Assembly: GCF_024199845.1 (NCBI RefSeq)
Contig: NZ_JANADO010000001.1
Location: 6,386,001-6,450,000 of the forward strand
Direction of reading: 5' to 3'
Origin: Bradyrhizobium sp. CCGB12
GTDB lineage: Bacteria > Pseudomonadota > Alphaproteobacteria > Rhizobiales > Xanthobacteraceae
DNA: 64,000 nucleotides
In this document: piece after piece, positions 43,026 through 51,175 of the stretch
How the letters are laid out: every line of letters starts with the position of its first letter
Position numbering within the stretch: the first letter of the stretch is position 1
Notes under the pieces: generated by a model
What the model was told of the DNA's origin: nothing
The model's input: the letters and a program-made list of their open reading frames with translations, nothing else
Databases searched by the model: none
Made by a program: the position numbers and the translations under genes

Positions 43026-43115
43026 GTCCGGAGCTAAATCGCCGCATCACCAAAAGAGGGGGCTGAATTACCCCCCGATTTCTGCTTTCAAGGAAACACG
43101 TCAAGGGAGGAATAG

Positions 43116-44267
43116 ATGAAACGCTTTTACCTGACCGCCGCCATCACAGCGGCCGCGCTGGCGCTGCCGGCATTGCCTGCGCTGGCCCAGACCAGCGAGA
43201 TCACCATCGGCATCACCACCACCACGACCGGTCCGGGCGCGGCCCTCGGCATTCCCGAGCGCAACGCGCTGGAATTCGTGCCGAAGGAAATCGGCGGCGT
43301 GCCACTGAAGGTGATCGTGCTCGACGACGGCGGCGATCCCACCACCGCCACCACCAACGCCCGCCGCTTCGTGACCGAGTCCAAGGCCGACATCATCATG
43401 GGCTCGGCGTTGACGCCGCCGACGATCGCGGTCTCCAACGTCGCCAACGAGGCCGGCATTCCGCATTTCGGCCTGGCGCCCTTCCCGATCACCCCGGAAC
43501 GCATGAAGTGGTCGGTGGCGATGCCGCAGCCGATCCCGATCGTGGGCAAGGTGCTGTACGACCACATGAAGTCCAAGGGCGTGAAGACCCTCGGCTATAT
43601 CGGCTATTCCGATTCCTACGGCGACCTCTGGTTCAACGATCTGAAGGCGCAGGCCGTGCCGATGGGCATGACCATCGTCGACGAGGAGCGCTTCGCCCGC
43701 CCCGACACCTCGGTGACCGGACAGGTGCTGAAGCTCGTCGCCGCCAATCCCGATGCGATCCTGGTCGGCGCCTCCGGCACCGCGGCCGCGCTGCCGCAGA
43801 CCGAGCTGCGCGAGCGCGGCTATCAGGGCCTGATCTACCAGACCCATGGCGCGGCCAGCATGGACTTCATCCGCATCGCCGGCAAAGCCGCCGAGGGCGT
43901 GCTGATGGCCTCCGGCCCCGTGATGGACCCCGAGGACCAGCCGGACGAAGCCGCCACCAAGAAGCCGGGTCTCGCGCTCAACGCCGCGTATGAGGCAAAG
44001 TACGGCCCGAACAGCCGCAGCCAGTTCGCCGGCCATTCCTACGACGCCTTTGAGATCCTCAAGCGCATCATCCCGACCGCGCTGAAGACGGCAAAACCCG
44101 GCACGCCGGAATTCCGCGAAGCGATCCGCCAGGCGCTACTGACGGAGAAGGAGCTTGCGGCGAGCCAGGGCGTCTACAACTTCACCGAAAAGGACCGCTA
44201 CGGCCTCGACGAGCGCTCGCGCATCCTGCTCACGGTGAAGAACGGCAAGTACTCGCTGGTGAAGTAG
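43116..44267 (+). CDS. Orphan Liv-type periplasmic binding protein, aromatic acid suspected
   Basis: A 383-residue binding protein with signal peptide ending LPALAQ. AAGGGAGG precedes the ATG. The mature start TSEITIGITTTTTGPGAALG and the IIMGSALTPPTIAVSNVANEAG core near residue 90 follow the Peripla_BP_6 fold. It lies 90 bases after the thioesterase gene and is followed by a strong terminator, so it closes the hydroxycinnamate operon. No permease or ATPase gene is adjacent. The orphan Liv operon at 23-26.5 kb is the natural partner. Confidence 0.9.
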   Translation: MKRFYLTAAITAAALALPALPALAQTSEITIGITTTTTGPGAALGIPERNALEFVPKEIGGVPLKVIVLDDGGDPTTATTNARRFVTESKADIIMGSALTPPTIAVSNVANEAGIPHFGLAPFPITPERMKWSVAMPQPIPIVGKVLYDHMKSKGVKTLGYIGYSDSYGDLWFNDLKAQAVPMGMTIVDEERFARPDTSVTGQVLKLVAANPDAILVGASGTAAALPQTELRERGYQGLIYQTHGAASMDFIRIAGKAAEGVLMASGPVMDPEDQPDEAATKKPGLALNAAYEAKYGPNSRSQFAGHSYDAFEILKRIIPTALKTAKPGTPEFREAIRQALLTEKELAASQGVYNFTEKDRYGLDERSRILLTVKNGKYSLVK

Positions 44268-44292
44268 GCGTAGCGAAAATTTCGAGACGACG

Positions 44293-44325
44293 AGAGCCGG
44301 CCCGATGGGCCGGCTCTTTTGTTTT
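44293..44325 (+). terminator. Intrinsic terminator of the hydroxycinnamate operon
   Basis: Perfect 11-bp stem, arms AGAGCCGGCCC and GGGCCGGCTCT, three-base loop GAT, then TTTTGTTTTT. Confidence 0.93.
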
Positions 44326-44363
44326 TGGCTGCAAGAACGAGCTGCCACCCCGGTGTCGCTGCG

Positions 44364-44510
44364 CCCCCTCTCCCGCCTGCGGGAGAGGGCTGGGGAGAGG
44401 GTGTCTCCGCAACGGGACCGGCTGAAGCATACGAAAAAATCCCCCAGAGGAGAGAGCTCTCACCCGCCACGCTCTGCGAGCGTGTCGACCTCTCCCGCAA
44501 GCGGGAGAGG
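44364..44510. repeat. Intergenic palindromic repeat, family A copy 4 (degenerate)
   Basis: Outer hairpins CTCTCCCGCCTGCGGGAGAG and CTCTCCCGCAAGCGGGAGAG remain; the middle has diverged from the other copies. Located between the binding-protein terminator and the GST gene. Confidence 0.75.
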
Positions 44511-44537
44511 TGCACGAGCTCGTGGCGAGGCCGATTG

Positions 44538-45266
44538 CTACGCCGCCTGCCGCAGCGGGATCCAGGCGAACTCCGGATAGTAATTGTCCATCATGCGATC
44601 GACATAGGCGGTGAGGTTCGGAAATCCCTCGGCGCGCTGGCGCAAGGGCGATTCGAAGAACGGCGTCAGGATGCCGGCGAGTGCGCCGAAGGCGGTGGCA
44701 TCGACGCCGCACGGCTTGTTACCCATCAGATAGGACTTGTCGCCGAGCTGCACCGAGAGTGCGAACAGCGAGCGCACCGCAAGATCGACGTCGTCATCGG
44801 GCGCGTGGCGCCCGAGCCCGGAGAGCAGATAATTCTCGGCGACGCGGAATTGCGCATCCTCGCGCAACTTCTCGCGGTTGTGCTCAGGCGCGCCGTCGAA
44901 GAAATGCGACGGGCCCTTGGCGAAATTGACCGGATCGACCCAGCGCGCGCCGACCAGCGCCCAATAGACATGATGCTCGATCATCCGCTCGAACGCCCAA
45001 GCCTGCGCGCGCTCGGCCAGCGACAGGCCGGCGTCGAAATCGAAGCCGTAGCGGCGTTCGATATGGGCGCGGATGAAGGTGGAATCGGCCACGGCCTCGC
45101 CGCCATCGTCGATGAACGGCAGCTGCCCCTTGGGGGAAGCGGGCGGCATCGCGCGCTCCTTCCGGTAAGGCAGTCCCGCCATCTTGAGCTGCACCTCGGT
45201 CTTGGTGACGAAGGGGCTGATTTCCGGCAGGCCGAAGCCGGTGCCAAAGCCGTAGAGCGTAATCAT
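44538..45266 (-). CDS. Glutathione S-transferase-like protein 1
   Basis: A 242-residue two-domain GST fold. The thioredoxin-like N-terminal domain (1-80) has MITLYGFGTGFGLPEISPFVTKTEV and the cis-proline/SNAIL-like block GQLPFIDDGGEAVADSTFI near 47-65. The all-helical C-terminal domain follows, with CGVDATAFGALAGIL near 190. AGGAGAGG precedes the start. It is close to a WYL regulator and a small ORF. Substrate unknown; the fold assignment is secure, activity is not. Confidence 0.85.
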   Translation of the reverse strand: MITLYGFGTGFGLPEISPFVTKTEVQLKMAGLPYRKERAMPPASPKGQLPFIDDGGEAVADSTFIRAHIERRYGFDFDAGLSLAERAQAWAFERMIEHHVYWALVGARWVDPVNFAKGPSHFFDGAPEHNREKLREDAQFRVAENYLLSGLGRHAPDDDVDLAVRSLFALSVQLGDKSYLMGNKPCGVDATAFGALAGILTPFFESPLRQRAEGFPNLTAYVDRMMDNYYPEFAWIPLRQAA

Positions 45267-45302
45267 GAAACCTCTCCTGAACCTGTCGAAAGCTGACGGA
45301 AC

Positions 45303-45563
45303 CTAGCGACCGGCTGCTGCCACCATGGTGGCAGCAGCCGTGATATCTTCTGCTAAGCGGGCCCCTCGCCAGGCGCGGCCCATGACATGACGGACCAGCG
45401 CGTCCGCGGCCTGGATCAGCGAGCGCGTCACAACGCGCGCCAGCGCAAAGCGGAGGTCGGCGGCCATGAGATCGAGCGAAATGAGGCGGCTGAACGCCCA
45501 GGCCTGCCACATCTGGGCGCGCCACATCGGAACGCCCGGGCCGAAATGGGTTGGAATGATCAT
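45303..45563 (-). CDS. Small hypothetical protein, divergent from a WYL regulator
   Basis: An 86-residue protein with start ATG 45563 and AGAGGA seven bases upstream, which argues it is translated. It begins MIIPTHFGPGVPMWRAQMWQAWAFSR and is rich in Ala, Arg and Met; no known domain is recognised. A weakly amphipathic helix with alternating Arg and hydrophobic residues runs from about 35 to 75. It lies between gst and the divergent WYL regulator and shares its promoter region with the operator-like dyad at 45610. Probably regulated by that protein and followed by the GST gene. The role is unknown. Confidence 0.6.
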   Translation of the reverse strand: MIIPTHFGPGVPMWRAQMWQAWAFSRLISLDLMAADLRFALARVVTRSLIQAADALVRHVMGRAWRGARLAEDITAAATMVAAAGR

Positions 45564-45609
45564 GGACAAATCCTCTTCAGTCGATGTGATGTCCCGGTAT
45601 AAAACTCCC

Positions 45610-45633
45610 CTGCTGCCAACATCCTGTCAGCAG
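45610..45633. promoter_or_regulatory. Dyad CTGCTG(C)CA / TG(T)CAGCAG, candidate WYL operator
   Basis: Arms CTGCTGCCA (45610-45618) and TGTCAGCAG (45625-45633), one mismatched position, six-base centre ACATCC. It lies between the small ORF and the WYL regulator. The central ACATCCTG recurs in the dyad before the second WYL gene at 53105-53135. Confidence 0.6.
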
Positions 45634-45676
45634 CCGCGCGCCCCCTTTTGAAAAGATCACCGACAAGAGACCCGTC

Positions 45677-46375
45677 ATGAGACGCGCCGACCGGCTGTTT
45701 CAGATCATCCAGGTGCTGAGGCGCACGCGTAAGCCGCTGACGGCGGACGCGATCGCGGCCGAGCTCGAGACCTCGAAGCGCACCATCTATCGCGACATCG
45801 CAACCCTGATCGGCCAGCGTGTCCCGATCCGCGGCGAAGCGGGCATGGGCTACATCCTGGAAAAGGGTTTTGACCTGCCACCACTCATGCTGACGCCTGA
45901 CGAGATCGAGGCGGCGGTGTTGGGCGCGCAATGGGTCGCGGGCCACGCCGACTCCGCACTGGCGCGCGCTGCCGAAGACCTGATGGCCAAGATCGCCGAC
46001 ACCGTCCCCGAGCGCCTGCGTCCCTTCGTGCTGGAGCCGGCGAGCCGGGCGCGGCCAAGCTGGAACAGCGAGCCGGACCGGCTGGACATGGCGCGCACGC
46101 GCACCCAGATCCACGAAGGCAAGAAGATCATGCTCCGCTATCGCGACGAGCAGGGCCGCCCCAGCGAGCGCATGATCTGGCCGATCTCGGTCGGCTATCT
46201 CGAAGCCGTGCGTCTCCTCGCCGCCTGGTGCGAGCTGCGCAGCGACTTCCGCAGCTTCCGTACCGACCGCGTGGTGGAGGCGACCTACCTCGACGATAAG
46301 TATCCGGAGCGGCGCGACGTGCTGCGCGCAAGATGGCGGCAGAGCCTCGTCTGGGGCCCGCCGAAGGACACGTGA
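45677..46375 (+). CDS. WYL-domain (YafY-type) transcriptional regulator 1
   Basis: A 232-residue regulator: N-terminal DeoR/HTH_11 helix-turn-helix (RRADRLFQIIQVLRR, LTADAIAAELETSKRTIYRDIATL) and a WYL domain from about 135 (IHEGKKIMLRYRDEQGRPSERMIWPISVGYLEAVRLLAAWCELRSDFRSF in pieces). WYL domains bind ligands or nucleic acid and often control genes next door. It is divergent from the small ORF and gst. The stop is followed five bases later by the YkgJ-like gene. Confidence 0.9.
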   Translation: MRRADRLFQIIQVLRRTRKPLTADAIAAELETSKRTIYRDIATLIGQRVPIRGEAGMGYILEKGFDLPPLMLTPDEIEAAVLGAQWVAGHADSALARAAEDLMAKIADTVPERLRPFVLEPASRARPSWNSEPDRLDMARTRTQIHEGKKIMLRYRDEQGRPSERMIWPISVGYLEAVRLLAAWCELRSDFRSFRTDRVVEATYLDDKYPERRDVLRARWRQSLVWGPPKDT

Positions 46376-46380
46376 CGAGG

Positions 46381-46704
46381 ATGGAAGAGAGCTCCCCCAT
46401 CGATCTCACGAGCTGTTGCCAGAGTTGCGGCGCCTGCTGTGGCTATTCGGCGAACTGGCCGCGCTTCTCGATCGAGAGCGACGAAGAGCTTGCGGCGATC
46501 CCGGAGGTGCTCGTCAACGCGCGTCAATCCGGCATGCGCTGCGAGGGCGATCGCTGCTCGGCGTTGCGTGGAGAGATCGGCAAGGAGACCGCGTGCGGCA
46601 TCTATGCGGTGCGGCCGGAAGTATGCCGCACCTGCATGCCCGGTGACGCCGAATGCGCGATGGCGCGGCGGAAGTTCGGGCTGCCAGCTCTAGCTATCGT
46701 TTAG
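46381..46704 (+). CDS. YkgJ-family cysteine cluster protein
   Basis: A 107-residue protein with the cysteine cluster SCCQSCGACCGYS near residue 9-20 plus CGIYAVRPEVCRTCMPGDAEC near 75-95, typical of the zinc- or iron-chelating YkgJ (UPF0153) family. ATG 46381 directly follows the WYL gene. Function unknown; a metal centre is likely. Its stop overlaps, by two bases, the stop of the convergent gene on the other strand. Confidence 0.85.
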   Translation: MEESSPIDLTSCCQSCGACCGYSANWPRFSIESDEELAAIPEVLVNARQSGMRCEGDRCSALRGEIGKETACGIYAVRPEVCRTCMPGDAECAMARRKFGLPALAIV

Positions 46705-47099
46705 GCCGGAATGGCCTCGCTGATCTCGTCGTCGATCTCGTCGTCCAGCGGTGCCAGCACCGAGAGCGGCTTGGTCGACAGCGTGATCGGCTTGCGGCCG
46801 CCCGGCAGCGACGGCGAGGATTTTGCCGTTCCTGCGCGCGACAGGGCGTAGAGCGTCGAGCCGACGCGGCCACCATTCTCGATCAGATCGCGCTCGCTAC
46901 AGCTCGCCGCGATCGCGACCGCCAGCGAATGCAGATGGCTGCGGCGATAGCAGAACAGCGCCAGCCTGGCGCGCGCGTCAGGGGAAACACTCTCAACCAA
47001 CCTCGGCAGGCCACTCTCGCTGGCGCGGTACATCTCGCCAAGGAGCTCGTCGCGGACCGGGCAGAAATCGCTTTCAAAGGAATCGCGGCTTGAAAACAT
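46701..47099 (-). CDS. Conserved-looking hypothetical protein
   Basis: A 132-residue protein starting at ATG 47099 with GGGAGA seven bases upstream. It begins MFSSRDSFESDFCPVRDELLG and has a helical core (SPDARARLALFCYRRSHLHSLAVAIAASC) followed by a variable tail rich in Pro, Ser and acidic residues (APLDDEIDDEISEA). No domain is recognised. It is convergent with the YkgJ-like gene. The good ribosome-binding site and coding bias support a real gene. Confidence 0.6.
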   Translation of the reverse strand: MFSSRDSFESDFCPVRDELLGEMYRASESGLPRLVESVSPDARARLALFCYRRSHLHSLAVAIAASCSERDLIENGGRVGSTLYALSRAGTAKSSPSLPGGRKPITLSTKPLSVLAPLDDEIDDEISEAIPA

Positions 47100-47232
47100 T
47101 GCAGTTCTCCCTCGTGTGGGGAAGATGCAGCGCAATTCTCTAACGAAAGGTTAACCACCCTGCCCGGTAGTCACCCGGGGTCCTTGCGCGCCGGCAGCGA
47201 ATCGGAGGGCTCGGCGGGAGCTTCCCAGAGGC

Positions 47233-47345
47233 CATCCTTCGAGACCCCCGCCTTCGGCGGCCCTCAGGATGAGGGCCTTAGTTCGCGGCGAAATCCCGGA
47301 CCCTCATGGTGAGGAGCGCCGCCTTAGGGCGCGTCTCGAACCATG
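47233..47345. repeat. Intergenic inverted repeat, family E
   Basis: Imperfect arms CATCCTTCGAGAC...CGCC and GGCGCGTCTCGAACCATG with inner arms CCTCAGGATGAGGG and CCCTCATGGTGAGG. Only one copy was seen in the window. It lies downstream of the hypothetical gene at 46701 and the DUF3307 gene. Confidence 0.7.
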
Positions 47346-47374
47346 AAGCCGAGCACCCCGAAGGGCCGCCGGCC

Positions 47375-47761
47375 TCAGTTCGCCGCCATGAAGATGGAGA
47401 GGCCGAAGCCGGTGAGATGGTGCAGCGCCTGGTCGACGCCGATCAGGGTCCAGAACCAGGGATGCGCGAGGTCGACACCAAAATTGGCCGAGACGAACCC
47501 CTTGGCGCGGTCGATCGTGATGTGGATCACGAAGTCGATGAACGCCACGAACCAGAATCTCGGCGCCACGATCAGGATCAGCGGCAGCGCAACCGCAAGG
47601 TGAATGAGGCAGTGCACCAGAAGCGGCAGCGCCCAGCCGTGCTTCTGGTCCTTGCCGTGCGCCATCCAGGCGGTCTGGAGGACGAAATCGGCGATGATGT
47701 GCTTGAAGGTGAGCAGCAGCATCCAGCCAATGAGCGCTTCAACCGGAACCGCCGATGCCAT
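47375..47761 (-). CDS. DUF3307-family membrane protein
   Basis: A 128-residue membrane protein with three or four hydrophobic segments. LLLTFKHIIADFVLQTAWMAHGK near the N-terminus and HCLIHLAVALPLIL carry the histidines and aspartate typical of DUF3307. Start ATG 47761 (MASAVPVEALIGW) is tentative; an ATG at 47791 is in frame but neither has a good Shine-Dalgarno. Function unknown; some relatives lie next to DNA-binding SatD-like genes, which is not the case here. Confidence 0.75.
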   Translation of the reverse strand: MASAVPVEALIGWMLLLTFKHIIADFVLQTAWMAHGKDQKHGWALPLLVHCLIHLAVALPLILIVAPRFWFVAFIDFVIHITIDRAKGFVSANFGVDLAHPWFWTLIGVDQALHHLTGFGLSIFMAAN

Positions 47762-47987
47762 GGGTGGAAACGACAAAGCTGACGCCCTCATTGACGTGAC
47801 AAGAAAAATTGGAGCGTTCAGCGCAGCTTCTTCTTGGACCGGTCAAATCGCCGGGATACGCGATTTATGACATCTCCCGCGGAGGAATGCAGCCGGGGGA
47901 ACCGGAAAATCGCCAACTGTGGCTAACTGGTGATAGGATGACCAATCGCCGCGGCGGCGTAGAGTAAGGTTACCTCCGGCTCGAAAT

Positions 47988-48015
47988 TTGCATTCCGCTG
48001 CCTTCGCGCTATCAT
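47988..48015 (+). promoter_or_regulatory. Candidate promoter of the TAXI gene
   Basis: TTGCAT (47988-47993), 16-base spacer, TATCAT (48010-48015), about 110 bases before the TAXI ATG. The 363-base gap 47762-48124 otherwise holds no convincing gene; a 26-codon frame at 47887-47967 has GGAGG too close to its ATG. Confidence 0.4.
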
Positions 48016-48124
48016 TGATGGCAGAGAATATCGTTCTTTTTTTCAGATGTTTACGAATTTCAGGGCGCCCGCTGCGCTTCCCATCCACGCGGCGCCACCC
48101 AAAGAATAAGGCCAGAGTGCTGCC

Positions 48125-49570
48125 ATGAGTACTGAAGGCCCCACCGCATCACTGACCGAGCCGCCGCCGCGGCGCCCCAAGGTGATCAAGACCAATCAGC
48201 AGCAGGTCTTTCTCTACATCGTGCTGACCCTGCTGCTGTCGCTCGCCACTGTCTGGGCCGGCCGCACGCTGGTGCACAATTCGGAAACGCTGACCTTTGC
48301 CGTCGGCGGCCCCAACAGCGACGAGGCGCTGTTCGCGGCCAAGTTCGCCGCTCTCCTGAAAAACAACGCCTCGCGCTTCCGGATCAAGATCGTCAACAAC
48401 GCGGACAACGCCAAGGCGATCGCGCAGTTCGACCGCAAGCAGGCCGACCTCGCCGTGCTGCGCACGGACGCCAAGGTCCCGCTGCGGGCACGCGCGCTCG
48501 CGATCCTCGAGCACGATCTCGTGCTCCTGCTAGGTCCCGGCAACAAGAAGATCAAGTCGCTCGCCGAGCTGAAGAAGAAGAAGGTCGCGGTCATCGCCGA
48601 GAACGAATCCTCGCTCGCCTTCGTCCGCAGCATCCTCGACATCCCCGACGGCCCCGAGGCCGCGAAGATCCAGCTGGCGCCGCAGGGCGCAACGCTCGAC
48701 AAGCTGTTTGCCCCGGCAAACGGCTTCAGCGCGGTGATCGCCATCGTCCACGCCTCGAAGGCGGTGCGCGACAAGTCTTATGAGCAAGTCGCCAAACGCG
48801 GGGGCTTCACGCTGAACGCGATCGACGAAGCCAAGACCCTGGCGCGTAAATTCCCCGGCATTTCCGACGAGACGCTGACGGCGGGCACGGTGTCGACGTC
48901 CCCGCAAATTCCCGACGACGATCTCGACACGATCGGGCTCGAATGGCTGCTGGTCGCGCAATCCAGGATGTCCCCGTCCACAGCAGGCGAGCTCGCGCGC
49001 ATCGTCTACGAGAACAAAGCCGCACTCGGGCTCGACAACGGCTTTGCCACCAGGATTGAGCCGGCCTCGGTCGAGAAGGACGCCTTCGTGGTCGCGCATC
49101 GAGGCGCCGCCGACTACATCAACGACGACACCAAGTCGTTCATGGATAAGTATAGCGACCTGATGTATCTGGGCGCCGCCGCGCTCAGCGTCATCGGCTC
49201 GATCTTCGCCGCGATCTACGCCAAGATCACAAGGATCGCGCCGGAGAAGGCCAGCGAGCTCTCCACCGCCATCCTCGACGTCGGCGAGCGGATCGAGCAC
49301 GCCCATTCGCTGGATCAGCTCGAATGCCTCCAGGACGAGCTGGAAGGCATTTTACGCGGGGCCGTTATTGGCTTGCGAGACGGCACGATCAGTACCGACG
49401 GGCTCGACACCTTCAAGCTCGGCTACGAATTCGTCCGCGACGAGATCGGCATGCGCCGCGATTATCTGAAACGTCATGCCGGCGAGAGCGAAAAGGCCGC
49501 CCGCGATACCGGCCCGCCCCAGCACGACGACAGCAATGTCGTGGTGGTCAAGACAGCGCAGAGCGCCTGA
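48125..49570 (+). CDS. Membrane-anchored TAXI-family solute receptor
   Basis: A 481-residue protein. After a hydrophilic, proline-rich 27 residues, one membrane segment (about 29-47) leads to a TAXI-type (TRAP-associated) receptor domain: LTFAVGGPNSDEALFAAKFAALL near 56, ADLAVLRTDAKVP near 105, IKSLAELKKKKVAVIAENESS near 140. A second hydrophobic segment (about 345-365, LMYLGAAALSVIGSIFAAIYA) is followed by a 115-residue helical, charged tail that should be cytoplasmic. Ordinary TAXI receptors have a cleavable signal and no second span. No TRAP permease is adjacent. It may be a sensor rather than a transport receptor. Confidence 0.8.
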   Translation: MSTEGPTASLTEPPPRRPKVIKTNQQQVFLYIVLTLLLSLATVWAGRTLVHNSETLTFAVGGPNSDEALFAAKFAALLKNNASRFRIKIVNNADNAKAIAQFDRKQADLAVLRTDAKVPLRARALAILEHDLVLLLGPGNKKIKSLAELKKKKVAVIAENESSLAFVRSILDIPDGPEAAKIQLAPQGATLDKLFAPANGFSAVIAIVHASKAVRDKSYEQVAKRGGFTLNAIDEAKTLARKFPGISDETLTAGTVSTSPQIPDDDLDTIGLEWLLVAQSRMSPSTAGELARIVYENKAALGLDNGFATRIEPASVEKDAFVVAHRGAADYINDDTKSFMDKYSDLMYLGAAALSVIGSIFAAIYAKITRIAPEKASELSTAILDVGERIEHAHSLDQLECLQDELEGILRGAVIGLRDGTISTDGLDTFKLGYEFVRDEIGMRRDYLKRHAGESEKAARDTGPPQHDDSNVVVVKTAQSA

Positions 49571-49694
49571 TCCGCTGATTTGATGCCCCTCGGGCCGGGT
49601 TGACGGACATGCTGGCGGTCGATCGGCCATCGGAACCCGGGAACCCGCTTCACTCGCAACCGTTGGTTTCCAGATACAACCCGGAGAACGCGGC

Positions 49695-49913
49695 ATGCGT
49701 ATACTCCTCATCATCATCCTTCTCGGAATCCTGGCGGCGGCCGGCTATTTCGCCTATTCCGCAATGGCGGTCGAGGGCGAGCCGATCCCGACAGAGGGTT
49801 ATGTGGCGCTGGCGCTGGGCGCGGGATTCTCCATTGTTGTCGGCGTCGGCCTGATGGTGCTGCTGTTCTTCAGCAGTCGCCGCGGCTACGACGAGCCGCC
49901 ACATTTCAGGTAG
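49695..49913 (+). CDS. Small two-span membrane protein
   Basis: A 72-residue protein with hydrophobic segments at about 2-22 and 38-60 separated by a short acidic loop (VEGEPIPTEG), ending in SSRRGYDEPPHFR. CGGAG lies upstream of the ATG. No family recognised. It lies 125 bases after the TAXI gene in the same direction and could be cotranscribed. Confidence 0.65.
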   Translation: MRILLIIILLGILAAAGYFAYSAMAVEGEPIPTEGYVALALGAGFSIVVGVGLMVLLFFSSRRGYDEPPHFR

Positions 49914-50054
49914 CGGCTTGGGCCGCCGCCCTTCGCCACAAATCTCCTCATTTGCTGCGGCCCGAGCCCGTCGTTGACGGCCCCGGCCAGGGCAGGCACT
50001 TTGGCGCCAAGGTCCAGCTGGGACCGCACGAGCCAAACTGAGCCACCCTTCCTC

Positions 50055-51164
50055 ATGTCCAACCCGCTGATCTCCGCTCTGGCCCAGTTCGCGGCCGCCA
50101 CGGCCGGCCGCAACATGACCAAGGCGGCCTATGTGGCAGTCGGCGTCGGATTGCTCAGCATGGTGCTGCTGACGGTCAACCCGGCCTATGAGGTGGCGCA
50201 CCGCTGGGTCGATATGCTGCTGTGGGCCTGCCTCGTCTATTTCGTGTTCGAATGGCTGGTCCGGCTGCGCCACATGTCGCGCCAGGGGCGGCTTTCGCTC
50301 TACATGTCCTCTTCTGCCGGCATCGTCGACGCGGTCGGTGCGCTGGCGGTGCCGGTCGCGCTGGTTTTCGGCGTCGAGCCGAAGACGGCGTGGCTGCTCA
50401 GCGTGCTCTGGGTGCTGAAGGTGGTGCCGGGCATTCCGGGCTTGCGGCAGCTTCGCCGCGTGCTGGTGCTGGAATCAGGACCGCTGGTCAGCGTGCTCGT
50501 GATCTTCCTGATGGTGGTCTTCCTCGCGTCCGTCGCCGAATATTTCCTGGAGCGGGACGTGCAGCCGCAGACGTTCGGCAGCGTCCCCGCGGCGCTGTGG
50601 TGGGCCGTCGTCACACTGACGACGACGGGCTATGGCGACGTCGTGCCGGTCACGCCGCTCGGCCGCATGGTGGCGGCGCTGGTGATGATCTCCGGCCTCG
50701 GGGTGTTCGGCCTCTGGACCGGCATCCTGGCCACCGGCTTTGCGGCCGAGACCCGGCGCGACAATTTCCTCAAGACCTGGGAATCCGTGAGCAGGGTGCC
50801 GTTCTTCGCGGCGCTGGGACCCGCGGCCATTGCTGACGTCACCCACATGCTGCGCACCATGGAGCTGCCGGCGCGCACCATGATCATCCGCAAGGGCGCG
50901 CAGGGCGACTGCATGTATTTCATTGCCGCCGGCGAGGTCGAGGTCGACCTGCCCGGCAAGAAGGTGCAGCTCGGCGAGGGCGCCTTCTTCGGCGAGATGG
51001 CGCTGCTCGGCAACAATTTGCGCGGCGCCAATGTCTCGACCACGAAAGTGTCGCGGCTGCTGGTGCTCGACCTCGTCGATTTCCGCGTGCTGATGGCGCG
51101 GCACCCCGATCTCGCCGAGACCATCGACGCGGAAGCCAAACGCCGCGCGCTCGAAAACAAGTAA
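50055..51164 (+). CDS. MloK1-like cyclic nucleotide-gated potassium channel
   Basis: A 369-residue six-span voltage-gated-type channel fused to a C-terminal cyclic nucleotide-binding domain, close in design and length to MloK1 of Mesorhizobium. The pore loop and filter WAVVTLTTTGYGDVVPVTP lie near residue 180-200. The fourth segment (LKVVPGIPGLRQLRRVLVLE) is poor in regularly spaced arginines, as in MloK1. The CNBD runs from about 250 to 369 and contains the phosphate-binding cassette FFGEMALLGNNLRGANVST with the conserved arginine. ATG 50055 gives a natural N-terminus. It should conduct potassium in response to cAMP or cGMP. Confidence 0.92.
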   Translation: MSNPLISALAQFAAATAGRNMTKAAYVAVGVGLLSMVLLTVNPAYEVAHRWVDMLLWACLVYFVFEWLVRLRHMSRQGRLSLYMSSSAGIVDAVGALAVPVALVFGVEPKTAWLLSVLWVLKVVPGIPGLRQLRRVLVLESGPLVSVLVIFLMVVFLASVAEYFLERDVQPQTFGSVPAALWWAVVTLTTTGYGDVVPVTPLGRMVAALVMISGLGVFGLWTGILATGFAAETRRDNFLKTWESVSRVPFFAALGPAAIADVTHMLRTMELPARTMIIRKGAQGDCMYFIAAGEVEVDLPGKKVQLGEGAFFGEMALLGNNLRGANVSTTKVSRLLVLDLVDFRVLMARHPDLAETIDAEAKRRALENK

Positions 51165-51175
51165 TGGAGACAAGA

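Noticed and set aside
47887..47967. A 26-codon ORF with GGAGG before its ATG
   Set aside because: The spacing is only one to two bases, too short for initiation, and the peptide has no recognisable features.
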